The notes under the pieces were generated by a model, which saw only the letters and a program-made list of their open reading frames with translations, made no database searches and had not been told where the DNA came from. From NCBI RefSeq assembly GCF_947493595.1, contig NZ_CANLRL010000003.1, positions 1 to 64,000 of the forward strand: 64,000 nt of DNA. Direction: 5' to 3'. Below are positions 1 through 8,758 of this stretch, in pieces. The stretch is from an uncultured Shimia sp. GTDB lineage: Bacteria > Pseudomonadota > Alphaproteobacteria > Rhodobacterales > Rhodobacteraceae. The position numbers were made by a program, and so were the translations under genes. Each line of letters begins with the position of its first letter. Position 1 is the stretch's first letter.

Positions 1-1219
1 CCGCCTGACCCGCATCCGGGTCGGTCACATCGAGCTTGCCACCGGTCGAGGCCAGCTTGTCTTCCGTGACTGCGCCCTGAGAGGCTCCGGCGATGACCGC
101 TCGATCGTCGGTGCCCATTACGTTCACGACCAGTTGGTGGCTCGTTCCATCGACGCTGTGTACCGTGAACGTTTCGCGCTCGCTCTGCCCTGAAACCAGC
201 GCCTGAACCGAGGGAGAGGCGTTGTCGAGCCTGTAGGTCCACCGACCCGACGCATCGATCTGCAGACTACCGAAGCTTCCAGTCAAAGACGTGGTTTGAA
301 AATGTGCTTCGCCCGGATCCGGATCGACGATCGTCAGCGCGCCGGACACCGTCAGAACACGATCCTCGGACGTCGTTCCGGTATCCGTTCCCGAGATTCT
401 GGCTGCGTCGGGTTGTGGCAACACATTGAAAGGCAACTGAACCTGTGCGGAGTGACCGTTTGGATCAACGACCGTTGCGGTTAGGTGCCCTGATCCGAAC
501 CAGTCGGTCGGGGGAGTCATGGTCAGGTTCTTAAGGTCGGTGCCGGGACCAAGGACCCACGTCCCACCCGGACCTGCGTGCCCTTGGTTCATGATCGTTC
601 CGGGGGGCAACCCACTGATGGTCACAGTGGAGCCACCCTGCGTGTTGTTGCCGTTCACTACCGAGATCAGGACCGGCACAGGGTGGCCTTCCTTACCACC
701 GGGGATCAACCCGGCGATGGCAGGCCCACTGGGCTGACCAGCCGTCACGATGTGGCTTGGCGTCTGTCCCGAAGCGTTACCGCCACCGCCAGTTGAAACG
801 GAGGGGATGATAGCATGTCCGACATTCTGACCTGTGCCAATGCCCGGCAAAGCATGAGTGAAGTCGGGATGTCCAGCACCAGATTTCTGGATTTTAGTTG
901 GGGGCAAGGGAGCCAGGCCGGACGAGGCCAACCAGTCGGAGCCGGACTCCGCCCCCGGACGACCCGGCTCGGAATGCAACTCGGAAAGGTCGGCGCCCAT
1001 ATGTCGTGCCAGGGCCGGCGCGGAGACCACCAACTGCCGGTTGCCGGAACCGCCGCCTTGCTCTACGCCATCCGGCGTCGCATGGGCGCCTTCGTCCTGT
1101 ACATCCGGAAGGTCGCTCGTGTCGGTCACAACCCAAGCAAAAACCTCTTCGGACAACTCGTCTCTGGGATCCGCGGTCGAGCGGGAGGTTTGGGATTTGC
1201 TCGGGTTCTGATCGGACAT
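1..1219 (-). CDS. VCBS-repeat giant exoprotein, N-terminal part (partial)
   Basis: An open frame runs from the ATG at 1219 off the left edge of the window, giving about 406 residues without a stop. After a Ser/Pro/Gly-rich N-terminal region of about 200 residues there is an Ig-like stretch, then two VCBS-type units. The recognisable pieces are TSEDRVLTVSGALTIVDPD near residue 275 and a second unit beginning TEDKLASTGGKLDVTDPD at the edge. VCBS proteins are very large cell-surface or released adhesins, usually exported by type I secretion through a C-terminal signal, which is not in view. The gene starts 11 bases after the HlyD stop, and its ribosome site (GGTGAGGAG) overlaps that region, so it looks like the cargo of the T1SS genes upstream. 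Function beyond adhesion is inference. Confidence 0.85.
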   Translation of the reverse strand, partial: MSDQNPSKSQTSRSTADPRDELSEEVFAWVVTDTSDLPDVQDEGAHATPDGVEQGGGSGNRQLVVSAPALARHMGADLSELHSEPGRPGAESGSDWLASSGLAPLPPTKIQKSGAGHPDFTHALPGIGTGQNVGHAIIPSVSTGGGGNASGQTPSHIVTAGQPSGPAIAGLIPGGKEGHPVPVLISVVNGNNTQGGSTVTISGLPPGTIMNQGHAGPGGTWVLGPGTDLKNLTMTPPTDWFGSGHLTATVVDPNGHSAQVQLPFNVLPQPDAARISGTDTGTTSEDRVLTVSGALTIVDPDPGEAHFQTTSLTGSFGSLQIDASGRWTYRLDNASPSVQALVSGQSERETFTVHSVDGTSHQLVVNVMGTDDRAVIAGASQGAVTEDKLASTGGKLDVTDPDAGQA

Positions 1220-1230
1220 CGCGTCTCTCC

Positions 1231-2532
1231 TCACCTCTCTGTCAATGCCAAGTCGAGATTGGTGTAGATGGGTTTCCAGACATACTGAAACACGGTCTTG
1301 GCACCGGTCTTGATATCGGCCTCACCGGTCATTCCGGCGATCAATGTAAGTCCGTCCTCAACATCGCGGAAATGGTCGCGGTCCAGCTGCACCAGCACTT
1401 CATAGTATGCTGTTCCTTTCTCATCGACAGCCGTTGTTGGCGAAACTCCCTCGACCGTGCCAGGCAATGCTCCGAAGCGACTGTAATCGAAGCTATCAAC
1501 TTTCAACCGAACGGATTGGCCTACTGAGACGAAGCCAACATCGCGCGGCGACAAGCGGCCGCTGAAACGAAAGCCACCGTCGGCGGGAACGATCGTGACA
1601 ACCATGCCGCCGGGATCAATGACATCGCCTATGGTGTCGTCGGGGATCGACTGAATAACACCGGCAATGGGTGACCGAATCTCCGTCTCGGCCACACGGC
1701 TCTGCAAGCCAGCGGCTTCGGCCTGCAAAGCACGCCGCTGGGAATCTGCTTCTGCAATCCGGCTCCGTGCCTTGGCAAACTCATCCAGTTCGACCTGTGT
1801 TAGCGATGCTTGTAGCTCGGCAATCTCGGCCTCGGCAATGGTTCGCCGGCCGGCGAGCTGGGCAAGATCAAAGCGATACTGTGCTTCCTGCTCGCGGAGT
1901 TCCGCGAGCTTCGCGCGCGCGCTTAGGCCCCGTTCCAGCAAGTCTTGTTGAATGGTGCGCTCCTCTTCGGCGACGGCGATTTGTTGAATGAGTTGGGGAC
2001 GTTCCTCGTCGATGGCTGCAATCTCGGCACGCTTTTCTTCGATTTGCGACCGGATCACGGAGTGTTCGGCACGAATGAAGGCGCGCGTTGCTGCAAGCGC
2101 AGCTGTCTCGCGTTCCACAAGGTCACTGAAATCCTCGGCATGGGCCGAGAAATCCGGTTCCCGCCCCTCTGCAAGCGCGAGAAGCCGCTCGATCTCAAGC
2201 GACAGTCCCGCAATACGCGCTTCAGCCGCTCGGAGTGCCGATTGTGCCTCCGCCTGATCCAGAAGCGCCACGATCTCGTTCGCTTCCACCATCTGACCGC
2301 GCGCCACCCGCAGCTCGGCCAGTTGACCTCCGTGCCGGCTTTCAACCCGCTTCACCTGCGCGATGGGTTCGATTTCCCCGCGCGCCTTAGAGATCTCGTC
2401 GACCGGCGTGTAGACCATCCAGATCACCAGTGCGGTCAGACCGAGCAGAATGACAACCGCCGCACGACGCATCCAGACGAAGGTCGACGTATCGTAAAGG
2501 TCGAAAGGTTGATCTCCGCGATTTTCATGCAT
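1231..2532 (-). CDS. HlyD-family type I secretion membrane fusion protein
   Basis: 433 residues, the usual size for a T1SS periplasmic adaptor. A short cytoplasmic N-terminus (MHENRGDQPF) leads into one membrane segment near residues 20-42. A lipoyl/barrel half follows (VESRHGGQLAELRVARGQMV), then a long coiled coil rich in Ala, Glu and Arg (about 80-290), and the second barrel half (IRSPIAGVIQSIP). The family links an inner-membrane ABC exporter to a TolC-type outer-membrane channel; no TolC gene is in this window. The ATG at 2532 overlaps the stop of the upstream ABC gene by 8 bases, which fixes this start rather than the longer open frame and shows translational coupling. Its neighbours indicate that it serves the VCBS protein that follows. 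Confidence 0.93.
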   Translation of the reverse strand: MHENRGDQPFDLYDTSTFVWMRRAAVVILLGLTALVIWMVYTPVDEISKARGEIEPIAQVKRVESRHGGQLAELRVARGQMVEANEIVALLDQAEAQSALRAAEARIAGLSLEIERLLALAEGREPDFSAHAEDFSDLVERETAALAATRAFIRAEHSVIRSQIEEKRAEIAAIDEERPQLIQQIAVAEEERTIQQDLLERGLSARAKLAELREQEAQYRFDLAQLAGRRTIAEAEIAELQASLTQVELDEFAKARSRIAEADSQRRALQAEAAGLQSRVAETEIRSPIAGVIQSIPDDTIGDVIDPGGMVVTIVPADGGFRFSGRLSPRDVGFVSVGQSVRLKVDSFDYSRFGALPGTVEGVSPTTAVDEKGTAYYEVLVQLDRDHFRDVEDGLTLIAGMTGEADIKTGAKTVFQYVWKPIYTNLDLALTER

Positions 2533-4465
2533 CGCTCTTCTCCTCAGTCGAAGCTTCTGCTTCTGGCTTTGTTGTCTGAACAGGCCCGCAATAGACGACA
2601 TTGCCGGCGTCCAGAACGATGACGATATCGGCGTGCGCCGCGAGTTCCGTGTCGTGGGTTGCAAGAAAGATCGTAGCTTTGCCGCGCGTTTCGTCGATGA
2701 ACTTCCCGATCTCGGCCACGGCATCCTTGCCATTCGCGGCAAGCGGATCATCGAGAACGAAGAACCTGCTGCAATGTTCCGTTATCGCGGTCCACGCCGC
2801 ACGTTCCACCTTGGTTTCGGCTGTAAACCCGACGCCGGGCTTTGTCTTGCTTTGCTCTAGCCAGACGCTCTTGTCGCCACCGACATAAGCGCACCGTGCG
2901 TCGATCTCGTCGGGATCAAATTGGGACATCTGGCGCCCGTTCAGCGTCAGATGTCCGGATTGCGGACGCAGATGCCCTGCGATGAGCTGCAGCAAAGTGG
3001 ATTTGCCCGAACCATTCAGCCCCATGACGACCACGACGCTCCCGGGGGAGACATCAAATGTAACGCCGGTAACGGCGGGCGGCTGACCGGCTTCATGACG
3101 GTAGAACAGCCCCTGTGCGGCCACGGCGGGTGCTTCAGGTTCAAGCGCTATCTGCAGATGTGACTCCTGGCCTATCGTTGGTGCCCGGAGTTGGGCCTCA
3201 AGGGAAGTCCAGCCGCTATGGATCGCCTTGAGACGAGGGATCGCCAGGAACAGCGATTGCGCGGGGCCGGTGATGCGCCAGGTCAGCAACATGGTACCGA
3301 TCAATGTTCCCGGAGACAGATGGCCGTTCAGCGCAAGATCGATCCCGACGACCAGAGTCACGAGCGCGGTGCCGGATCCGAGCGTTGTCGCGATTGCAGA
3401 CTGGGAACCGGTCCTCGCCATCAAACGGTGCGTGTCGCGCGCACTTGAGCGCAAGGTAGAGTCGAACCGCTGAAGCCATTTCTCACCCAGTCCGGCACGT
3501 TGAATGGCGCCGTTGGCATCAATTAGTTCGCCGATCATCTGGGAGCGTCTCTGGGATTGACGGACAGCAAACGGGTCCCGGCTGCCCGTTCCGGCGTTCA
3601 TCAAAAGGCCGAAGCCAAAGAACAGCACGAGGTAGATTGCGGGGATGATAGCCATGCCCCCGCCGACGATCACAAGCGCGGCAAAAGTCAGCACTATAAA
3701 TGGCGCGTCATAGATCGCCGCGATATTCGGCGAGGCGAACAAGTCGGCGGCGCGCTCGCCCTGCCGGACCTTCGCGACAATCGCACTGCCAGAGTTCCCT
3801 GCAGCGTTCGATGCGGGCGAACGAAGAGCCTTGCCGGTCAGCAATGTTGAAATCTGCCCCGAAAGCGAGGCGTATTCCGTGGAAGCAAGCCCTGACCGCA
3901 CTCGGCGCATCGCCAGCATCGTGATCAAAACAATCACTGCGCCCGATAACAAGGCCGGAAGCGAATGAGCGGCGCCCCCACCCAGCACCCGATCATACAC
4001 CGCCATGGTGAAGAACGGCACAGCAAGAGCGCATAGGTTGATGATCAGAGATTGCCACGCGACATGGACGAATGCGCCCCGCGCGCGGGAAGATATGTTG
4101 GCATAGGTGACCCTGGATGCCTCTGCTTCTGGAAGCATGCGCAGATAAAGGAGCGGCCCTGCCGGCAGATTGATCTGCCCCGTTTTTCCGGCCTCCGGGA
4201 ACGAAACGAGATCGCCATCACGTCTTGCGACGCCAATCCAATTGGTGCCGTCTCTTGCAATCAGGGCTCCATCATGCCCGTCGCTCCAGGATTTCGGAAG
4301 GCCCTTGTTGATGGACGCGTGAACACCAATCAGATTGCTGGCGCGCGCCATGTCGGCCAGCGAAGAAGAATACCCACCGAAAGCCGCTTCAACGGTCTGA
4401 TCGGAGTGACGCCCGTCGAGATACTTGAGAACAGATTGGAGAAAGCCGGTGGCGTCAGACATCAT
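2525..4465 (-). CDS. T1SS ABC transporter subunit A: Walker A present, signature motif missing
   Basis: 646 residues. An N-terminal region (1-125) resembles the C39-like domain of T1SS exporters but has no obvious peptidase Cys. A membrane domain spans about 135-425 and the nucleotide-binding domain 440-630. Walker A is intact (GLNGSGKST, 482-490). Walker B ends in LDDP near 571, so the usual catalytic Glu is Asp. The H-loop His is present (LATHD, His604). Between the Q-loop region (YVGGD, no Gln) and Walker B there are only about 40 residues, with no LSGGQ signature and no room for a normal helical subdomain. The start at 4465 overlaps the stop of the upstream ABC gene as ATGA. The upstream partner supplies the opposite half of the motif set, so a heterodimer is likely. 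The ABC call is firm; the mechanism is inference. Confidence 0.9.
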   Translation of the reverse strand: MMSDATGFLQSVLKYLDGRHSDQTVEAAFGGYSSSLADMARASNLIGVHASINKGLPKSWSDGHDGALIARDGTNWIGVARRDGDLVSFPEAGKTGQINLPAGPLLYLRMLPEAEASRVTYANISSRARGAFVHVAWQSLIINLCALAVPFFTMAVYDRVLGGGAAHSLPALLSGAVIVLITMLAMRRVRSGLASTEYASLSGQISTLLTGKALRSPASNAAGNSGSAIVAKVRQGERAADLFASPNIAAIYDAPFIVLTFAALVIVGGGMAIIPAIYLVLFFGFGLLMNAGTGSRDPFAVRQSQRRSQMIGELIDANGAIQRAGLGEKWLQRFDSTLRSSARDTHRLMARTGSQSAIATTLGSGTALVTLVVGIDLALNGHLSPGTLIGTMLLTWRITGPAQSLFLAIPRLKAIHSGWTSLEAQLRAPTIGQESHLQIALEPEAPAVAAQGLFYRHEAGQPPAVTGVTFDVSPGSVVVVMGLNGSGKSTLLQLIAGHLRPQSGHLTLNGRQMSQFDPDEIDARCAYVGGDKSVWLEQSKTKPGVGFTAETKVERAAWTAITEHCSRFFVLDDPLAANGKDAVAEIGKFIDETRGKATIFLATHDTELAAHADIVIVLDAGNVVYCGPVQTTKPEAEASTEEKSDA

Positions 4466-5991
4466 TCGACTCCCTCGATCCAATTTCTCGGATTGTCGAG
4501 GCGCTTGGCATCTTCAAGTCCGTCGCGGAGAGCCTGCGACGTGGTCTGTAAAAGTATTTTGACGTCATTTGCGCGGGGCAGGAGGAACTCCGACAACTTC
4601 TTCACAGCATCAACATCCAGGGAAGCTTCCGGGGCCTCAAGAATAACCAGCTCGGGGCTGCCAACGAATGCCTGGACGATTGCGGACCGTTTGGTGCCAC
4701 CATCCGGCAGTGGCCGGCCGGAAGACGCAATCTCCGTGTCGTACCCATGGGGAAGTCGGCAAACGATGCTGTCCAGTCCGATCTCGCGCGCCAGGGTCAG
4801 AGCTTCCGATTCAAGATCCTTGTCCAGGCGGGACAGGCTATCCATGAGTCTACCGATCAAAAGCTGCGGCCGAGCAGACACGATCCGGGTCTTCTCCGGG
4901 TTTGCCATGTTATGCGGCAAATGATCGATGATGGCTTCCAACTTCTCTGTCTCAGTCTGCTGCGAACACGCCTCGAGGATCCAAATGCCCCCGCCAGTCG
5001 AACTCAGGTATTCTTTCGTTCGTTTCGAAGGCTGCCTTCCGCTCTCTCCGCTGACTTCGAAGATCGCCTTTGAACGCTCCGCCGTGACGGCCGCAGGCTG
5101 GGCACGCAGGCCCGTCGCCGCAACTCCAACAATCTGAGATGCCGCCCGGGAACCCAGCAACGTGCAGGCGGCAAGGCCGCCGGTTGTCATCTGCCCAGCG
5201 AGCACTTCTCCGGCACCCAGCCAAACAACGCCGACGGTCGAGATGAGTGCGCCACTCTGCAACAGATCTAGTTGGAAGCTACTGATATTCTGCGTTGTCT
5301 TGTTTGCTTGGGACTGGACGGCTCGCGCGTGGGCAAGACGCGAGAATCCGGAACCGATGCTGGCCAGGCTCGTCGTGTTCGAGGGCGTATTTGCGAGCGC
5401 AGTGACACCGGCTTCGTACTGTGCGCCCGACAGTAGTTCCTCCTCCAGAGCTGATCGGTTCCGCGATGCCACCGCGAGGAACGCGAGCATCGATACGGCA
5501 GCAACCAACAAGGGCGCTACAACAACGGTTCCACCAAGATACGCAATCAGAGCGATGAAAACGATGGAGAAAGGCGCATCAAATCGCGCGAGCATCGTTT
5601 GACCGACATTCACATCGCGTGCCTTTGCAGGCGCGGAGGCGAGTAGAAGGGCTTTCTCTCGGCTATAATGTCCATGAAGCAGTTCTCGGGCTGATCGAGA
5701 CCACAGCCTGTGTTCTTCCAGCGCAGACCAGCGTGCAAATATGCCGGACCTTACGTATCGGAGCAGTCCCGAAAACAACAAGGCCACGACAACCGCCGAG
5801 AAAATGACAATAGCCGACCCGGCCGACTGATTTGGCAAAATTCGGTCGTAGACTTGAAGTAGAGCCAGCGGAAGCGCCAACGCCAGCACGTTGATTCCCA
5901 TGGACAGAAGGCCCACAAAAACGCGCGCGCTCATCTTCCGACCCGGAGCATGATTGGGTCGACTGCTTTGTAACGCCTCATCAATACCCAT
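4462..5991 (-). CDS. T1SS ABC transporter subunit B: no Walker A, degenerate signature retained
   Basis: 509 residues. There is no N-terminal C39-like domain. A six-helix-type membrane domain occupies about 20-300 and starts with the exporter motif LPLALLQVYDRILPN. The C-terminal domain aligns with T1SS ATPases but lacks Walker A; at the expected place the sequence is WILEACSQQTETEK. The later parts persist: an SARPQLLIGRL stretch where the Q-loop region should be, a signature-like LPDGGTKRSAI (428-438), and a Walker B-like LVILEAPEASLD (448-459). The H-loop His is replaced (LLQTTSQ). The protein therefore could not bind ATP in the normal way alone. It is the first gene of a four-gene operon with subunit A, HlyD and the VCBS protein. 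It could also be a decaying gene, but the open frame and the overlap argue for use. Confidence 0.88.
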   Translation of the reverse strand: MGIDEALQSSRPNHAPGRKMSARVFVGLLSMGINVLALALPLALLQVYDRILPNQSAGSAIVIFSAVVVALLFSGLLRYVRSGIFARWSALEEHRLWSRSARELLHGHYSREKALLLASAPAKARDVNVGQTMLARFDAPFSIVFIALIAYLGGTVVVAPLLVAAVSMLAFLAVASRNRSALEEELLSGAQYEAGVTALANTPSNTTSLASIGSGFSRLAHARAVQSQANKTTQNISSFQLDLLQSGALISTVGVVWLGAGEVLAGQMTTGGLAACTLLGSRAASQIVGVAATGLRAQPAAVTAERSKAIFEVSGESGRQPSKRTKEYLSSTGGGIWILEACSQQTETEKLEAIIDHLPHNMANPEKTRIVSARPQLLIGRLMDSLSRLDKDLESEALTLAREIGLDSIVCRLPHGYDTEIASSGRPLPDGGTKRSAIVQAFVGSPELVILEAPEASLDVDAVKKLSEFLLPRANDVKILLQTTSQALRDGLEDAKRLDNPRNWIEGVE

Positions 5992-6196
5992 ACTACTGAT
6001 TCCTCAAACCTCGAAAGTCTTAGTTTACGTTGCCGAACTCCATTCAAAAACTCACGTTTTTTATTGTTGGTTTGTTTTCATTTGGCCGGGTTTGTCGAGA
6101 ACAGCAGAAGGAGCGGAGCTCCAACGAAATGCACTTTGGCTGTTTCCTCCGATGAAGATCTACATATGAGGAAGGCAAAGAATTCACGTACTGCGT

Positions 6197-6709
6197 CTAT
6201 TCCCATTGTGCTAAGCTTGTTCGCCAGCGTCCCTCTTCTTTGTCCCAAACGCTGGCCGTTACACACGGGGTTGGGTTTATGCCACCACACTGCGAGCCAT
6301 GCACTTGCGCTAGGAGCACTTTGAACGGACCAAGTACCTCCAGCGACCATCCCTTGTTCAATAGGGATTGGATCGAACCCTCCACGAGGAAGTGCGACAT
6401 ACAACCGCCGGTTCCACAATAGAGCGACGCAGCGGACGAACAGGCAAAGCCATACTCGTTCAAGACCCAATCTGCATATAAATCGCCATCAAGGTCGACC
6501 CGGTCAAGTGCGCCCCAGTCCAGCGCGAACTCTCCATCATCAATTGCCGCGCAAGCTGCCTGCGCATTCTCAACTTTGGATTGGAGTTGCACAGGCAGCG
6601 TCGAGATGTCTTGCGAATGAGCAGGCGCTGCCCCCATCACAAAAACCAGAAATGGTGCGGCCAGAAGAAGGGGCGCAATCAGCCCCCGGATAGAAACGTT
6701 TAGTTGCAT
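6197..6709 (-). CDS. Secreted protein of unknown function
   Basis: 170 residues with a long signal peptide (about 1-32, ending APAHS). The mature part is small and Cys-rich, with Cys in CAAIDD, FACSS, YCGTGGC, SQCGG and TPC, suggesting disulfides and export. A stretch DRVDLDGDLYADWVL reads like an FG-GAP or calcium-loop repeat (D-x-D-G-D), and WDKEEGRWRTSL lies near the end. No family was recognised with confidence. Its start lies inside the end of the next gene upstream (10-base overlap), so the two are probably co-transcribed and coupled. The T1SS operon begins about 200 bases beyond its stop; 5992-6196 contains no gene. Confidence 0.75.
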   Translation of the reverse strand: MQLNVSIRGLIAPLLLAAPFLVFVMGAAPAHSQDISTLPVQLQSKVENAQAACAAIDDGEFALDWGALDRVDLDGDLYADWVLNEYGFACSSAASLYCGTGGCMSHFLVEGSIQSLLNKGWSLEVLGPFKVLLAQVHGSQCGGINPTPCVTASVWDKEEGRWRTSLAQWE

Positions 6710-7470
6710 TGGTCGTACCTGTAGTCCCCGTACTCGATCCAGTTCTGGCCGCCATCTTGGAACACCAGAAACTCCGAGCGATCTTCAGCGAGCAGAGCCA
6801 CGACAAATCCCTTCGGAGGTTGCGCATTGCCAAAGTAGCTGTACGCAGTTATTGCTCGGGTAGTCTGGCCATTTACAGTGACAAACGCGTTCCAATCACT
6901 GCTTGATGACTCAAGAAGAGCGTACTCGATCTGTCGCTTCACCCCGCCGCCACCGCAATACACGATGCCCTCCGGCGCTTCTGGCTGTGAAGATGCCTCT
7001 GCGCTGCGCCCGCAGGCCGCTTTCAGTGACCGGACCGCCGCGGCCGACCCCTTCAAGTCGAATATCCCATATGTGACATCCTGGTCGATCATTGATAGGT
7101 CCACGGCGGCGTTTGCAGCAATTTGGTCGAGTACGAAGTCATAGTCGCTGCTGTTTCGAAAAACGATCTCGATCGGGTAGTTGTCGACAATATTTACCGA
7201 CGCATTGTCTCGCCCGACTTGGAACGCACCAACTTCAGTTGTTCCGTTTGCGAGAAACCGAATGGACACTCCTTGCTTTGAGGCAATGTCCTGGCTGTCT
7301 TCATAGCCTGCGGGCGCAAATCGAATGCGGTCACACTGAAGTTCGAGGGTTGAGTTGTTACTTTGAATAAAAGCGTTGGGCGACGGCGAACCTACGAATG
7401 ACCAATCCGCCAAAGCAGGCGCAGCACAAATGCATGCCGCAGCAACCCCCGCCAATGTCCAAGTTTTCAT
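6700..7470 (-). CDS. Secreted protein of unknown function
   Basis: 256 residues from the ATG at 7470, which is preceded by AGGGAG and begins a clear signal peptide (MKTWTLAGVAAACICAAPALA). A longer upstream frame exists but lacks this ribosome site. The mature protein has two parts. The first resembles a ligand or inhibitor-like domain, with residues such as LQCDRIRF and GVSIRFL; the second begins after a linker near 165 (SSQPEAPEGIVYCGGGG) and has a W/Y-rich C-terminus. No enzyme motif is visible. It overlaps the following secreted-protein gene by 10 bases, so the two probably act together outside the cytoplasm. Function unknown. Confidence 0.8.
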   Translation of the reverse strand: MKTWTLAGVAAACICAAPALADWSFVGSPSPNAFIQSNNSTLELQCDRIRFAPAGYEDSQDIASKQGVSIRFLANGTTEVGAFQVGRDNASVNIVDNYPIEIVFRNSSDYDFVLDQIAANAAVDLSMIDQDVTYGIFDLKGSAAAVRSLKAACGRSAEASSQPEAPEGIVYCGGGGVKRQIEYALLESSSSDWNAFVTVNGQTTRAITAYSYFGNAQPPKGFVVALLAEDRSEFLVFQDGGQNWIEYGDYRYDQCN

Positions 7471-7542
7471 GTTACATGCTCCCTTTGTGTCTGTTGAACG
7501 TCTGAAAGCTGTCCGCAATATCTGCATACGATCGGCTTCGGT

Positions 7543-8058
7543 TCACGCCGGCGGTGGGCCATAGGCGTTGGTACCTTCCTCAGACGGTCGTGTGAGCCAC
7601 CAAATCATCATGATTGCCAGTACCACCTGTAGTACAACCACGACCATCAGCCCTATGCCGCCAAGAAACTCCGCGGGCCTACGCAGCGTATCAGGATCTT
7701 CGACACCGGTCTCAAGCACTGAGAAAACTGCGACACCGCCAAGCAACATGAAAGTTGTTGCCAGTGATAAAGCTGCTGGAAGCAACAAGTACCACCCCGG
7801 ACGCCCGCTATCATGTAGGCGACGCCATCCAGCCGCTAGTAAGGGAACCAACACCATAAGTTGGAAAATCGAATTGAGCGGTCCCGAACGGTCACCGGTT
7901 TCGAGGTTGGCACCGAACACCGTAGCGTCGACAACAGAGAGAAGCACACTGACAATGACGACAAACAAAACGAACCACCAGTACTCTGGGCGTGAAGCCC
8001 GGCCAGAGAAAACAAAGTACTTCTTCAAGCAAACGCGAGATGACTCAATTAAGCCCAT
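7543..8058 (-). CDS. DUF805 family membrane protein
   Basis: 171 residues. The N-terminal signature of DUF805 proteins is plain (YFVFSGRASRPEYWWFVLF), followed by the second conserved block AAGWRRLHDSGRPGWY near residue 78 and a C-terminal TRPSEEGTNAYGPPP tail. Four hydrophobic segments are visible at about 28-45, 66-76, 88-112 and 134-154. DUF805 proteins are small inner-membrane proteins of unknown role. A pair of 21-base direct repeats sits immediately upstream, abutting the ribosome site. Confidence 0.92.
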   Translation of the reverse strand: MGLIESSRVCLKKYFVFSGRASRPEYWWFVLFVVIVSVLLSVVDATVFGANLETGDRSGPLNSIFQLMVLVPLLAAGWRRLHDSGRPGWYLLLPAALSLATTFMLLGGVAVFSVLETGVEDPDTLRRPAEFLGGIGLMVVVVLQVVLAIMMIWWLTRPSEEGTNAYGPPPA

Positions 8059-8069
8059 GCCTTATTTCC

Positions 8070-8115
8070 TTCTACCCATGCGGTAACTATATATTTCTAC
8101 TTATGCGGTAACTAT
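8070..8115. repeat. Two 21-base direct repeats upstream of the DUF805 gene
   Basis: Copies at 8070-8090 and 8095-8115 share 19 of 21 bases, with the common core ATGCGGTAACTAT, and are offset by 25 bases. They lie between the DUF805 start (8058, minus) and the plus-strand gene at 8235. The position suits a regulator binding twice on one DNA face, or a simple local duplication. Confidence 0.6.
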
Positions 8116-8234
8116 TGAACAGATCCAGTAGGTGCGTCAATTTTTTCTGTGAATTCTCTTCTCTTTAGGTAAGCTTGAATTCGTTAAGGCAGACTTAAGC
8201 ATTGTGTAGATGATGACCTCGATTCCGCAGCCGA

Positions 8235-8717
8235 ATGAGTGGGAATGTACCAATGGCCATTAGAAAACTCGCCAGCATGACCTTGGTAGGCGCTGTTGCC
8301 CTCCTATCCTTTTGGGCCGGCTCCACCTACCGCGATATGATCTATTCGGATGCCTGTCTTGATATAGGCGGCGGCCGAGAGCCGGGCGGGCATCAGATCT
8401 GTGTGCTTGTTGCCGGTTCCACCCCACTTCGTCTTGGACCCATTCTGATTATGCCCGAATACGTTGCTACCGCCGATGTTGAAGTCGTAGCCGACGGTGA
8501 CGCGCTGCTGAATTTGGGCCTGAACAAGGACGTCGCCGCAGCCTTGGCTGCTTATACTGAGAACGCGATCGGAAAGCCCCTCGACATTGTGGTAGGCGGC
8601 CAACTCGTAAACTCTGTCGAAGTTCGCGAAGCCGTCACCGGGACTCAGATCTCGCTGGCCATGCCCGCAGGTTTGGCCGAGAAGGTTCTCAAGGACTTGA
8701 ACGCGGGCCGCAATTAG
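8235..8717 (+). CDS. Exported small protein with a SecD-P1-head-like domain
   Basis: 160 residues (154 if the ATG at 8253 is used; neither start has a strong ribosome site). A hydrophobic segment near residues 12-28 (TLVGAVALLSFWAGS) serves as signal or anchor. The C-terminal half reads like the P1-head fold of the SecDF exporter: DVAAALAAYTENAIGKPLDIVVGG, then VREAVTGTQISLAMP, then a terminal helix LAEKVLKDL. In SecD this domain lies in the periplasm; here it stands alone without the transmembrane export channel. Similar stand-alone domains occur in proteobacterial hypothetical proteins. The similarity is from reading motifs and the role is unknown. Confidence 0.72.
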   Translation: MSGNVPMAIRKLASMTLVGAVALLSFWAGSTYRDMIYSDACLDIGGGREPGGHQICVLVAGSTPLRLGPILIMPEYVATADVEVVADGDALLNLGLNKDVAAALAAYTENAIGKPLDIVVGGQLVNSVEVREAVTGTQISLAMPAGLAEKVLKDLNAGRN

Positions 8718-8758
8718 GAAACTGACAACCAGTGACCTGTAACATTGAAGCATACATC

